64,000 nucleotides of DNA from Bacteroides pyogenes_A (lineage in GTDB: Bacteria > Bacteroidota > Bacteroidia > Bacteroidales > Bacteroidaceae). The position numbers were made by a program, and so were the translations under genes. This document shows, one piece after another, positions 35,517-44,761 of the stretch. The notes below the pieces were generated by a model that did no database searches, was not told the origin of the DNA, and saw only the letters and a program-made list of their open reading frames with translations. Where the stretch lies: NCBI RefSeq assembly GCF_048595595.1, contig NZ_CP184347.1; one strand, given 5' to 3'. Position 1 is the stretch's first letter, and every line of letters starts with the position of its first letter.

Positions 35517-36248
35517 TTACATTGCGTTTTTCACCTGAGTAAGCATCTGCTTTATTTCGGCTCGCTCCGGAGAAACTTTCGCCGCTTCATCCAAGTAACC
35601 GACCGATTCTTTGAATCTGGCATCGGCAACAGCTTTTTCAGCCGCATATTTCTCCGCATCGGTATTAGCTAGCGGAGCGGCTTTTTTCAGAATATCGGCG
35701 CCATTGTTATAACACAGAACACCAAGGCTGTACAAAGCATCTGTCTTATATTTCTTGTTGTTCAGCGTGCTTACTTTTTTATAACACTCTTCGGCTTCGG
35801 CAAGTTTACCGGCTTTTTGGGCGTTAACTCCTGCTTTCAGCAGATAAACGCCATAGCTTTTTTCCAGCGCCTCGTTGCCCGGAACAGCCTTTAGCCCCTC
35901 TTCCAAAGTTGCCACATATTCATCATTTTTTTGCTGCGCTTCCAAAGCCATCGCTTTGCGGACGTATGAATTTCCCGTATTATAATTCTTCTGAATAGCT
36001 ATATCGAAATAAGTTACCGCTTCCGCATACTTCTTCAGCTTATCCGCTGCAATACCGCAATAATAAGCCACTGCAGAGTCATTATTATCGGTAAGCTTCA
36101 GGTATTCGCTGAACTTCTCATATGCCACCGGATAGTTTTTCGCATTAAACGCGCTTCCCCCTTCTTTTTTCAGTTGGTTAGGATCATTTTGTGCAAAAAG
36201 ACCGGATACAGTTATACAAAAGACAAATAAAGGAATTAATTTCTTCAT
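35517..36248 (-). CDS. Exported tetratricopeptide-repeat protein
   Basis: A 243-residue protein with a signal peptide (MKKLIPLFVFCITVSGLFAQ) and about five TPR-like helix pairs, e.g. SAFNAKNYPVAYEKFSEYLK, AADKLKKYAEAVTYFDIAIQ and AGKLAEAEECYKKV. Expected in the periplasm or attached to the outer membrane, as a protein-binding scaffold; no partner is obvious. A single gene with its own terminator. A TACTTTTG box at 36280-36287 on the minus strand may be its promoter. Confidence 0.85.
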   Translation of the reverse strand: MKKLIPLFVFCITVSGLFAQNDPNQLKKEGGSAFNAKNYPVAYEKFSEYLKLTDNNDSAVAYYCGIAADKLKKYAEAVTYFDIAIQKNYNTGNSYVRKAMALEAQQKNDEYVATLEEGLKAVPGNEALEKSYGVYLLKAGVNAQKAGKLAEAEECYKKVSTLNNKKYKTDALYSLGVLCYNNGADILKKAAPLANTDAEKYAAEKAVADARFKESVGYLDEAAKVSPERAEIKQMLTQVKNAM

Positions 36249-36410
36249 AATTTTAATGTGTTTTTAGTTATTATTCTTTCAAAAGTAAAAGTAATAATAG
36301 AAAGGCGTATAATGATTTTTGTTTTTTTGTATTTTTTTTGAATGTTATATGGCGTTCGTTCCTTTAGCCGGAAAACAAAAAAAGCAGCTACCGGAGTAAC
36401 TGCTTCACTG

Positions 36411-36484
<74 letters not shown>

Positions 36485-36500
36485 ATCCTTAATTGCGGTG

Positions 36501-36530
36501 CAAAGGTAGTGTTTTTTATAGAATCTCAAA
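36501..36530 (-). promoter_or_regulatory. Promoter of tRNA-Arg(TCT)
   Basis: On the minus strand TTTG (36527-36530), 18 nt, TACCTTTG (36501-36508), ending 17 nt before the tRNA. Both boxes match consensus; the spacer is 1 nt short. Confidence 0.65.
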
Positions 36531-36685
36531 AACATTCCGCCATTTTTTTATGAATAAAAATCTTTATTATTTATTTGTCAACCGCTTACCGATCGAACGT
36601 CTTATCGGAAGAATATTGCAATACACGTGTTACCGGGAAAATTGAAAGAAGAAATCTGGATAGAGATATATATTTTTTCCAAAAT

Positions 36686-38140
36686 CTACAATCCCATCGG
36701 CAAACCCGACAAGTACCAACATACAAACAAGAGGGTCCATACCAATAATATACACAATGAATACCTCCATGTGTATTTCAACAGCGAACCATAAGTGATG
36801 TTTTTATCGTATTGCCGCATGTAAGTCAGCACCAGAGGCATATAGAACAGAAAAGGAGTGATGGCGTTCGTCGAACTGTCTCCGATTCGGAATGCACATT
36901 GAGTGACGTCCGGAGAAATACCCATTTGGGCAAATATCGGAATGAAAATGAATGACATGAAAGTCCACTTCGAGGTAGCGGATACCATAATCAGGTTGAC
37001 AAAGGCAGTGAAGCCGATGAATAAAACAAGCGCGGAGAGCGGAGCGGGTTCAAACGAAGACAATAAATCGGCTCCCATGATGGCCAGGCATTTATCCAGA
37101 TGGGAATATTCGAAACAAGCGAACATTTGCGCCGCGAAAAAAGCGATGACGAAATAAACGCCCAATAGCTTTATCGGCAGGGTAAGGCCTTCGATCACAT
37201 CGTTGTCGCCACGATAGTTGCCGGAGCTGAACCCGTATGCCATACCCGTGATTCCTATTCCCAAAGAAAGCAGGAAGAGAATGCCTGCAATGAAAGGCGA
37301 GTGCATGAGTCCGCCGTTTACACCGCGCAGAATGCCGTAAGAAGAAAAAGTCAGCCATAAAATGATCGCCACATAAATAGCCGCCACAACAACCGACATC
37401 ATGATTCCCCGGCGTTCTTTGCGCGATAAGGGGCGATAGGCTTCTACTTTCACCTTTCCTCCGTATTCACCTAAAGCAGGAAGCAGATAACGTATGGTAA
37501 CCCAATAAACGACACCGGCAATCACTGCGGTCGACACGCTCATAAAGAAGTAATTGCAGAGCGGTTCTGTGTTGCCTTGATATCCGATCAATGTCAAGGC
37601 TGCTTCCTGAGTGATATGGGCCAGCAGAGGATCTACCGTACTCAGCACGATATTCGCGCTATAACCGCAAGCCACCGACACGTATGCCGTCACAATCCCT
37701 GCTATGGGGTGAAGCCCCACCCATTGAAACAGCATCGCTGCAATAGGGAGCAAAATGATATATCCGCCGTCTCCGATGGCATTCGACAGCAGACCCAGAA
37801 TAATCACTCCCCAAATAATCTTCTTTTTATCATGGTTCTTCCCCACCCCCATGCGGATGCATGCATCAATAAAGCCGGAGTGTTGCGCGACTCCCAATCC
37901 GAACATGGCGATAATCACCATGCCCAACGGGGCAAACCCCGTAAAATTCTTGATGGCATTCCGCAACCACCAGCGAATCCCTTCGGGACTCAGCAGGCTT
38001 TGCACGCGAATGTCTTCGCCGGACTGCGGCAATGTCACCTTTAAACCGTAAATATCACATATCCACGATAAGAAAACGACTGCCAGCGTCAGCAGGAAAA
38101 ACATCGTCGCCGGGTGAGGTATGCGCCATCTATTCTTCAT
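36686..38140 (-). CDS. AbgT-family transporter (p-aminobenzoyl-glutamate type)
   Basis: A 484-residue membrane protein with about 11-13 helices. Segments such as GLLSNAIGDGGYIILLPIAAMLF, ACGYSANIVLSTVDPLL, SATSKWTFMSFIFIPIF and GDSSTNAITPFLFYMPL are typical of the AbgT family, which imports p-aminobenzoyl-glutamate or exports sulfonamides. Folate-precursor traffic would fit the nearby pabB-pabC pair, but they are on a different transcript. The ATG at 38140 (MKNRWRIPHPATMFFL) is chosen; it overlaps the response-regulator stop (38130) by 11 nt, so translation is probably coupled to the two-component genes upstream. Confidence 0.9.
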   Translation of the reverse strand: MKNRWRIPHPATMFFLLTLAVVFLSWICDIYGLKVTLPQSGEDIRVQSLLSPEGIRWWLRNAIKNFTGFAPLGMVIIAMFGLGVAQHSGFIDACIRMGVGKNHDKKKIIWGVIILGLLSNAIGDGGYIILLPIAAMLFQWVGLHPIAGIVTAYVSVACGYSANIVLSTVDPLLAHITQEAALTLIGYQGNTEPLCNYFFMSVSTAVIAGVVYWVTIRYLLPALGEYGGKVKVEAYRPLSRKERRGIMMSVVVAAIYVAIILWLTFSSYGILRGVNGGLMHSPFIAGILFLLSLGIGITGMAYGFSSGNYRGDNDVIEGLTLPIKLLGVYFVIAFFAAQMFACFEYSHLDKCLAIMGADLLSSFEPAPLSALVLFIGFTAFVNLIMVSATSKWTFMSFIFIPIFAQMGISPDVTQCAFRIGDSSTNAITPFLFYMPLVLTYMRQYDKNITYGSLLKYTWRYSLCILLVWTLLFVCWYLSGLPMGL

Positions 38141-38858
38141 CCGCTTCCAAATTATCCAGATCAAGAATACGCAATTCCAATGCCCGCACAGCCAGACGGG
38201 TGGCATTTACCCCGACACGCTCTCCGTTCGGGAAAAGCCGGCCGATAAGATCGTTCTGTCGCTTTTCCAACGATTTCACACCGAAAGGCATTCCTTTCAG
38301 GTTGGCGATCATTTCTTTGGTATATCCCAAAGCCAGGTGACGGAGGAAACGCTCGTCGTATTCATCGATGTCGTAGTTTATCACGGCTTCCTGCCGTTTG
38401 GCGTCATTCACCACCGACTGTTTAAAACGGTCTACGATCTTTTCCAGAATAGGATAGTTGAACACGAGCTTCTTTCCGTCCATCACCGCCTGAACATCCG
38501 TTTTAGTGAGCAGTTCGCCCGTTTTTAGAATGATTCCGTCGGCTCCGGCGCTCAGCACGTCGACCCATAGTTTCTCATTCAATATTTCGCCGGTAAAGAT
38601 AAGCACGCGCACGCCCTTATAACGTTTGAAGATGTTTCGGCAAATCTCTACCCCGATAGTGGTAGAGCCTCCGAGTCCGAGATCCAACAACACCAGATCC
38701 GGCAATTGAACCTCCATCAACGGCCAGAATTCGCTTTCGGTCATGGCCGTACCGATGACTTCCGCATTCGGAATCTCATGACGGAAAATCTCTTCCGTCC
38801 CTTTCAATTCCAGTTTTACATCTTCTACAATGATGACTTTAAACTTTTTTTCTTCCAT
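38130..38858 (-). CDS. Response regulator with C-terminal helix-turn-helix
   Basis: A 242-residue regulator. The receiver domain (1-130) has the acidic pair Glu12/Asp13, phospho-acceptor Asp59 in LVLLDLGLGG and the Lys in GIILKTGE. The C-terminal part (about 165-235) with FLRHLALGYTKEMIANLKGM looks like a LuxR/NarL-type DNA-binding helix-turn-helix. It follows the double-kinase gene by 37 nt and overlaps the AbgT gene by 11 nt. The three form one leftward operon, so the kinase is its probable partner. Target genes cannot be deduced. Confidence 0.85.
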   Translation of the reverse strand: MEEKKFKVIIVEDVKLELKGTEEIFRHEIPNAEVIGTAMTESEFWPLMEVQLPDLVLLDLGLGGSTTIGVEICRNIFKRYKGVRVLIFTGEILNEKLWVDVLSAGADGIILKTGELLTKTDVQAVMDGKKLVFNYPILEKIVDRFKQSVVNDAKRQEAVINYDIDEYDERFLRHLALGYTKEMIANLKGMPFGVKSLEKRQNDLIGRLFPNGERVGVNATRLAVRALELRILDLDNLEADEE

Positions 38859-38895
38859 TTTCTCTTATTCAAATAACTTTTTATGTGTGTTTCTT

Positions 38896-41800
38896 TTATT
38901 TGCGGGGAACAGTAAAGTAAACGGTAAACCCGCCCTCTTCGGCAGGCTCCGCATTGATGCGGCATCCTCTGCGTCCGGCAAACTCGTCATGATCGCGGAT
39001 AATCTGTTTGCAGACCAGATATTCCGTTCCTTGCAGCTCGCCTTTGCTTCCGGACGTCATACGCTCCAAATCGGGATAGAAAAGCCTGTTCAGTTCGTCT
39101 ACGCTCTTTTCGCGGCGTGTATCGGTGAAAAGAAAACGAACAAACTCGTCTTCCACGCGAACCTCCAAACGAATCACTCCTTCGCTGCGAACTGTGAGCG
39201 CTTCGTCAATCAGGTTTTCCAGCAAGAAGCGAAGCTGATTGACATCACCCAGCACTTTTGCTTCGGCGGATACCGTAACAAACTCGATTTTCTCTTTCAG
39301 GTTCTTCGATACTTTCCGGAAATATTTCGCGGCAGCGTCCAGAAGTTCCCGTACCTCAACCGTGCTTCTCCTGAAAGTCACCTCCTCCAGTTGCCGCGAC
39401 GCGCACGAACTCAATATCGTAAAAATGCCCTTATAGTATTCAATCAATTCGGTAATGGTTTCCACAGCCTCTTTCTCTTCATCCGCAGGAAGATTCTGCC
39501 AATGAAGCCGTCCGATGATTTGCTTGATCTTATTGGGATAATACACCGTCTCGTGCTTAATCGTCGACAAACAATTGTCGAGCACCATATTCTGCACATG
39601 AAGCATGCTGTCTTCCCATGAAGCGCGCCGGGCTTCCTCATGCGCCGACTCGATATCCCTGTACTTGGTAGCCAGTTTTACTACCGCGTTGAATACGACA
39701 ATAGCCACATAGCGGGCGATAAGCTCGAGAAGCAGATGATCGGTCTCCTGCTCTGTTCCTTCTCTTCGTTCCAGATAGAAGACTCCCACGCACTGATGCT
39801 CTCCTCCCGCCTCCACCATCAAAGGCAAGGCCCGGCGGTTCTCCTGATAAAGATACCTGCGAACGTCGAAACACTGCTCTACCAATTCCGGCATTTCCCC
39901 GCGGGGATGTGAAGCATACTCCAACTGATGCGTGCTCTCATTGTATACGGCAATTCCCATCCTGTCGATCGAAAGCAATTCGTTCACCGCTCTGAACGAC
40001 TTATCCACAATGCTTTGCGGAATCTCCCGAAGCGTGTCTTCTTCCCGTTGAAGCGCTTCGGAGTTCTCCTTGGGCCGAATCAAAGAAGCCGCGAAAACTT
40101 TCTGATTGATCTCGAGCACTTGCTCCAGATTCAACCTGTTCTGCAGCCGCTTTCTTAAATATAGGAAATAATAGCCGACGAGAGAGACGATCAGCAAAAC
40201 GATGCAAAGGATAATACCCACGATTTTGTTATTGTTCGACCGTTCCAACTGCCTGCAATAGCCTTCCAGACTTTTATCCTCCCCCTGCAACTTATACAGG
40301 TCGGTAAATGCGGCATTGTTGTAACGATAGGCATTGATCCGTTTCAAAGCCAGAAAAGCGACAGCCGCTTCATTGCGTATGTCGAGAATAACATGGTAGT
40401 CGGAATCGAAAAGTTCGTTCCACCAGACAATCTCCGCTGCGGTCCCCTCGCCTTCCAACGTCATGTACCGATGCGGACGGGCACTCCGCGAATACCTCTT
40501 GTAATGAGTATTGAGCAGGGTCATCGCAGAGTCTATATATTGCAAAGCCGTCTCGTACTTTTTATCCACATTGGCAAAGTAGGCAGCATTGGCATAATCG
40601 GAAGCCTCGTCCAGCAACTCTTCGTAAACAGAGTCGGCAATATGGGGCATCACGGTATCCGTTTGCGGATTTGCCGGATGAGATTCATGCACGCACGACG
40701 CAAATGCGAAGGGAACCAACATGCAAAGCAATATTCCCAGCGCCTTTCGCACTCCCAGAGGCAACCGGAAATAGAAACGGCTTCCTTTACCCGGCTCACT
40801 TTCCACGTCAAACAAGCAAACCCGGAACAGTTCGTTCGTTTTTTTGTATTTCTCGATAATTCCCTTGCAATTCATCAGTCCGAACCCGCTCCCCTTGTTT
40901 TCTTTCAGTTCTTCAGGATCGGCCGCATCTTTCATGCCTATGCTGCGAGAATCATACACCTTTTCACCGATGATGTGGGCAACGTCTTCCGCCGAAAGCC
41001 CTCTTCCGTTGTCTTCAACCGAAATCTCCACATACTCGTCCGCCGCCTTTGCGTAAATCTTCACATGTCCCCCCTCCGGAGTATACTTTCGAGCGTTCTC
41101 GGCCAGCGTATTGATCATGAAAAGCGTCAACGCCCGGTCGGCTTTCACCATAAAGTCGGTAGGCTCTATCTCCAGTTTCTGCTTTTTCATCTCGAAGGCT
41201 CTGCGCCCCTTTCCCACCAACTCAAAAAGTTCATCGAGCCCGAATGTTTCGATATTGAGGCTGAGCGATCCCTGCTTCATCTTGATCCACAAGGCAAGTA
41301 TATCGTTATATTCATTGATGGTAGTTACCAGTTCATCGATATACTGATATTTCTCTTTTTTTATCTTTTCATTATTGATATATCCCTTGCCGGTCAACTT
41401 GTGAACCTCGTTCAAAATACGGTCGATGTAGGGAGTTATACCGTTCACGATGGCCATACAAGCCTTCTTTTCCAGATTCCGGCGTTTATTTCCGGCAATG
41501 TGCTGTTCGTAAATATACCGTTGCTTTTCCAATTGGCTGCGTTCATCGCTCAACACCGCAACCATCTGCTCATTGTCCACCGCCCATTCGATATAAGGCT
41601 GCAATACATGCACCAACGCCTTTTCATCCCGGCTTAAACGACCCGACGGAACCAATGCCGCTTTCCCGTCTTCCGGTATTTCCAAAGCCATCCTGCCTTC
41701 TCCGAACAGTTGATCGATTCCTTTCTGAATCAACGGTACGTCCATCGGTATGGAAGACGTAATATCCTTACAAAGGGAAAGCACCCGTTGCAGACGTTCT

Positions 41801-43206
41801 ATCTCCGCAAGATTGGTTACTTTGGAACGTTTATTGAAGAACCACCATAAAATAATAACCAATACCAGTCCGGAAATTACCAAAAGAAGAACCAGCGTCA
41901 CCTGTCTCGAACCGGCTTCCAGCGAAAGATATCGGCTCTCCAATTCTTTATCCTGACGGGTATAATTAAGTATATCCAGATAAATATTCCGGTTGTAATC
42001 GGAAGCGGCCTTTTGTCCCAACCCGGCATACGAAACGCTTAATTGCTCCCTGATACGCGCTATCCATTCCGGAACGGTCTTTGTCTTATTCTTCCCAATC
42101 CATGCCGCGCCCATCTCCCAAGTCGTATCCCGTTCGGCATAAGGAAGCAGTTTATCCGGCATATCGCTCGAATGATAGTATCGGTAATGGTGCCGATTCA
42201 CGCACTCCAACGCTTTCGACAAGGTATCCAAGGCTTCCGCATAATGCCCGTGCACATTCAGGTACCTGCCGATGGTGACATAGGCTCCCGCTATCTGGTA
42301 CAAGTCATCGTACGCACGAAACTTCTGCAAGGAAAGCTGAGCCAGCCGCAAAGGGAGAAGCGAATCGTGCGGATATCCGAGCTGATTCAGCGCATGCATT
42401 CTCCGGCTTCCGAAGAAATCTATATTGCCGGAAGGAATCATCAGATTGGCAAGTCCCTGCAACCCATTGCCTTCAAAATAAATCCGGTTGCTCTGAACCG
42501 ACAAACGCCAAGTCAGGTACAGTTCGTCGAACTCATTCAGTTTCTGCTCGTCGGGTGTTCTGCCTTCGGTAAGCGAAGCCGATCCTTTTATATAGTGATA
42601 ATATAACAGCTGGCTCGTATCATTCCGCATCTCTTCTTCCGTGATTTGTCCGAGCGAGGCCCATGCTTCCCGACGCTGTTGGAGATAATAATAATAAATG
42701 GAAGAAACAATGTGAAATTCTGAGAAAGCATAATTCATACGAAGTCTTTCATGGCGTCCGGTAAACAGGTCGCTGTCTTCACGGACGCGCTTCATCCGCC
42801 GCAAAGCGCTGTTGCGGTAATCATAGAACTCTTTGTTCATGGCCTTCCGCTGATAGATCTTCATCAATCCGATGTCGGCAATGAGCAGTTCCAGTTCGTT
42901 TTTGGTCAGTTTATACACTTCTTTATGAAGCGCTTCGGCGCGGTCGAAGTCCATCCTCATGAAAGCGCAAAACCCCAGATTGTTGCAAGCCTCCGCTTTC
43001 CCCGAATTATAAAATTTTACTTCCCGGTAAGCATAGTCGGCATATTGATAGGAAGAGTCCAGACTGCGGTAACGAAAAGCGTAAGCTTTCCCATTCAACG
43101 AATCGATGAGGCTCACCTCTTTCGTCGGCACCATGTCGGTACACGAAAAGAAAGAGGCGAAAAACAATACGCCTGTTATGATATATACAGAAAAACGCGG
43201 GGCCAT
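38896..43206 (-). CDS. Double histidine-kinase-like sensor (DUF5112/DUF5113-like)
   Basis: A 1436-residue membrane protein made of two successive sensor-kinase-like halves. First half: N-terminal signal or lipobox helix (1-21, SFFSC), TPR-like periplasmic domain (about 30-430), membrane helix 436-456, and a cytosolic HATPase with N-box NTLAENARKYTP (700-710), G1 DNGRGLS (732-738) and G2 GSGFGLM (772-778). Second half: helix 822-838, periplasmic part 840-990, helix 994-1016, GAF-like region, an H-box-like STIKHETVYYP with His1218, and a degenerate ATPase (NLIDEALT about 1331, no DxGxG). The four helices give a consistent topology. The first half shows no clear phospho-acceptor His. I recall DUF5112/DUF5113 proteins of this size in Bacteroides, so this is probably not a frameshift fusion. 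TAGATTTG at 43233-43240 is a likely -7 box. Confidence 0.8.
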   Translation of the reverse strand: MAPRFSVYIITGVLFFASFFSCTDMVPTKEVSLIDSLNGKAYAFRYRSLDSSYQYADYAYREVKFYNSGKAEACNNLGFCAFMRMDFDRAEALHKEVYKLTKNELELLIADIGLMKIYQRKAMNKEFYDYRNSALRRMKRVREDSDLFTGRHERLRMNYAFSEFHIVSSIYYYYLQQRREAWASLGQITEEEMRNDTSQLLYYHYIKGSASLTEGRTPDEQKLNEFDELYLTWRLSVQSNRIYFEGNGLQGLANLMIPSGNIDFFGSRRMHALNQLGYPHDSLLPLRLAQLSLQKFRAYDDLYQIAGAYVTIGRYLNVHGHYAEALDTLSKALECVNRHHYRYYHSSDMPDKLLPYAERDTTWEMGAAWIGKNKTKTVPEWIARIREQLSVSYAGLGQKAASDYNRNIYLDILNYTRQDKELESRYLSLEAGSRQVTLVLLLVISGLVLVIILWWFFNKRSKVTNLAEIERLQRVLSLCKDITSSIPMDVPLIQKGIDQLFGEGRMALEIPEDGKAALVPSGRLSRDEKALVHVLQPYIEWAVDNEQMVAVLSDERSQLEKQRYIYEQHIAGNKRRNLEKKACMAIVNGITPYIDRILNEVHKLTGKGYINNEKIKKEKYQYIDELVTTINEYNDILALWIKMKQGSLSLNIETFGLDELFELVGKGRRAFEMKKQKLEIEPTDFMVKADRALTLFMINTLAENARKYTPEGGHVKIYAKAADEYVEISVEDNGRGLSAEDVAHIIGEKVYDSRSIGMKDAADPEELKENKGSGFGLMNCKGIIEKYKKTNELFRVCLFDVESEPGKGSRFYFRLPLGVRKALGILLCMLVPFAFASCVHESHPANPQTDTVMPHIADSVYEELLDEASDYANAAYFANVDKKYETALQYIDSAMTLLNTHYKRYSRSARPHRYMTLEGEGTAAEIVWWNELFDSDYHVILDIRNEAAVAFLALKRINAYRYNNAAFTDLYKLQGEDKSLEGYCRQLERSNNNKIVGIILCIVLLIVSLVGYYFLYLRKRLQNRLNLEQVLEINQKVFAASLIRPKENSEALQREEDTLREIPQSIVDKSFRAVNELLSIDRMGIAVYNESTHQLEYASHPRGEMPELVEQCFDVRRYLYQENRRALPLMVEAGGEHQCVGVFYLERREGTEQETDHLLLELIARYVAIVVFNAVVKLATKYRDIESAHEEARRASWEDSMLHVQNMVLDNCLSTIKHETVYYPNKIKQIIGRLHWQNLPADEEKEAVETITELIEYYKGIFTILSSCASRQLEEVTFRRSTVEVRELLDAAAKYFRKVSKNLKEKIEFVTVSAEAKVLGDVNQLRFLLENLIDEALTVRSEGVIRLEVRVEDEFVRFLFTDTRREKSVDELNRLFYPDLERMTSGSKGELQGTEYLVCKQIIRDHDEFAGRRGCRINAEPAEEGGFTVYFTVPRK

Positions 43207-43232
43207 TTCATCCGTTGTCTATTTTCAAAAAG

Positions 43233-43240
43233 CAAATCTA
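43233..43240 (-). promoter_or_regulatory. -7 box for the kinase-regulator-AbgT operon
   Basis: TAGATTTG on the minus strand, 27 nt before the kinase start; the -33 box is weak. Confidence 0.45.
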
Positions 43241-43290
43241 CAAATATTTCCGATAAGTTGGAGAGAAATCGTTTTTTTCTACAATAAGTC

Positions 43291-43322
43291 TTTCAAAATG
43301 ATAATAGAAATTCCTACCTTTG
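43291..43322 (+). promoter_or_regulatory. prs promoter
   Basis: TTTC (43291-43294), 20 nt, TACCTTTG (43315-43322), 37 nt before the ATG. One mismatch in the -33 box. Confidence 0.65.
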
Positions 43323-43358
43323 CAAGGAAATTAACAAACAGGTAACAACCATTATACA

Positions 43359-44297
43359 ATGAGCGAAAAAGAACCTTTTATGATATTTTCGGGAACAAAC
43401 TCGAGATATCTGGCAGAAAAAATCTGCGCAAGCCTTAATTGTCCTTTGGGAAAAATGAACATCACCCATTTCGCCGACGGCGAATTTGCGGTATCTTACG
43501 AAGAATCTATTCGCGGAGCACACGTATTTCTTGTTCAATCCACTTTCCCCAATTCCGACAACTTAATGGAGCTCCTCCTGATGATCGACGCCGCCAAGCG
43601 GGCATCCGCCAAAAGCATCATAGCAGTCATCCCGTACTTCGGATGGGCGCGTCAGGACAGAAAAGACAAACCGCGCGTATCTATCGGCGCGAAACTGGTG
43701 GCCGATCTGCTTTCGGTAGCGGGAATCGACCGCTTGATCACGATGGATTTGCACGCAGACCAGATTCAAGGGTTCTTCAATATTCCGGTCGATCACCTTT
43801 ACGCTTCGGCCGTATTCTTGCCGTACATCGAATCGCTGGAACTGGAAGATTTGGTGATTGCCACGCCCGACGTGGGAGGTTCGAAGCGTGCCAGCACATT
43901 CTCCAAATATCTGGGAGTTCCCCTGGTGCTGTGCAACAAATCGCGTGAAAAAGCCAATGAGGTGGCTTCCATGCAGATTATCGGCGATGTGGAAAACAAG
44001 AATGTGGTTTTGGTAGACGATATCGTAGATACTGCCGGAACGATTACAAAAGCGGCGAATATCATGCTGGAAGCCGGAGCCAAATCCGTGCGCGCCATTG
44101 CCAGCCACTGTGTAATGTCCGATCCGGCGTCATTCCGCGTACAGGAATCGGGCTTGTCTGAAATGGTCTTCACCGACAGTATTCCTTATTCCAAGAAATG
44201 CGTGAAAGTAAAACAGCTGAGCATCGCCGACATGTTTGCCGAAACGATTAAAAGAGTGGTAAACAACGAATCCATCAGTTCGCAATACATCATCTGA
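43359..44297 (+). CDS. prs: Ribose-phosphate pyrophosphokinase
   Basis: A 312-residue cytosolic enzyme making PRPP from ribose-5-phosphate and ATP for nucleotide, His and Trp synthesis. Family marks: FADGEFAVSYEESIRGAHVF near the N-terminus, the flexible loop WARQDRKDKPR (with the catalytic Lys/Arg), LHADQIQGFF, and the PRPP-binding loop VVLVDDIVDTAGTI (VDDIVDTAGT). Full length. It has its own promoter, is divergent from the kinase operon, and is followed by a tandem hairpin array that may end the transcript. Confidence 0.97.
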   Translation: MSEKEPFMIFSGTNSRYLAEKICASLNCPLGKMNITHFADGEFAVSYEESIRGAHVFLVQSTFPNSDNLMELLLMIDAAKRASAKSIIAVIPYFGWARQDRKDKPRVSIGAKLVADLLSVAGIDRLITMDLHADQIQGFFNIPVDHLYASAVFLPYIESLELEDLVIATPDVGGSKRASTFSKYLGVPLVLCNKSREKANEVASMQIIGDVENKNVVLVDDIVDTAGTITKAANIMLEAGAKSVRAIASHCVMSDPASFRVQESGLSEMVFTDSIPYSKKCVKVKQLSIADMFAETIKRVVNNESISSQYII

Positions 44298-44338
44298 CCG
44301 GACGCGCAAACCAGAACAATCATCGTGATGTTTCATTT

Positions 44339-44425
44339 GTTTCATGCCGATGAAACTTTTGTTTCCCACCGGGGAAACTTTTGTTTCATCAGCATGAAAC
44401 TTTTGTTTCCCACCGGGGAACTTTT
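44339..44425. repeat. Tandem array of four hairpin units with TTTT spacers, 22-nt period
   Basis: Units at 44339, 44361, 44383 and 44405, exactly 22 nt apart: gtttcatgccgatgaaac, gtttcccaccggggaaac, gtttcatcagcatgaaac, and a 17-nt version of the second. Each is a 7-bp perfect stem with a 4-nt loop and is followed by tttt, so each unit resembles a small terminator. Between units both sides of the stem change together (AT/AT against CC/GG). It starts 42 nt after the prs stop. Related to the array at 2935-3022. Confidence 0.9.
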
Positions 44426-44431
44426 CTTCCA

Positions 44432-44566
44432 TTTACTTCTTCATAAAGCACATGTGGTTTAATGTTTTTAGTTGACCACTTTACGGCTTATTTTCAAAGT
44501 CGGTTGACTCAGTTAATACTTATTTTTATTACGAGTTGACGCTCGTTTACTTCTTCATAAAGCGAC
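44432..44566. repeat. Degenerate 32-nt tandem repeat and an 18-bp direct repeat
   Basis: gttgac recurs at 44471, 44503 and 44535, exactly 32 nt apart, each within a small hairpin whose stem differs (agt..act, agtc..gact, cgag..ctcg). In addition tttacttcttcataaagc is present twice (44432-44449 and 44546-44563). The 44298-44761 gap has no gene; 44567-44731 shows nothing further that I can name. Confidence 0.55.
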
Positions 44567-44731
44567 GGCGTTGTCTCTTTCTCCCGCAAACCGGCACTTC
44601 CGGTTGCCCTCTCTCCGTTTTATTTGCAAGCGGGCTGATTCGAAAGGCGGGGAAATCTGAAAAAACCGGCAAAGGTCGATAAAACTTGTCAACCCGCTGA
44701 TCAGGAAGCAAAGTTTATCGCATAAAATTTC

Positions 44732-44739
44732 TACCTTTG
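44732..44739 (+). promoter_or_regulatory. -7 box for the orphan secreted-protein gene
   Basis: TACCTTTG, matching consensus, 22 nt before the chosen ATG at 44762. The -33 box is unclear. Confidence 0.5.
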
Positions 44740-44761
44740 CGTGAAACCAATCTTTACCGGA

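Noticed and set aside
38896..43206. Frameshift or assembly fusion of two kinase genes
   Set aside because: The frame is uninterrupted, the helices give a consistent topology, and the length agrees with what I recall of this family.
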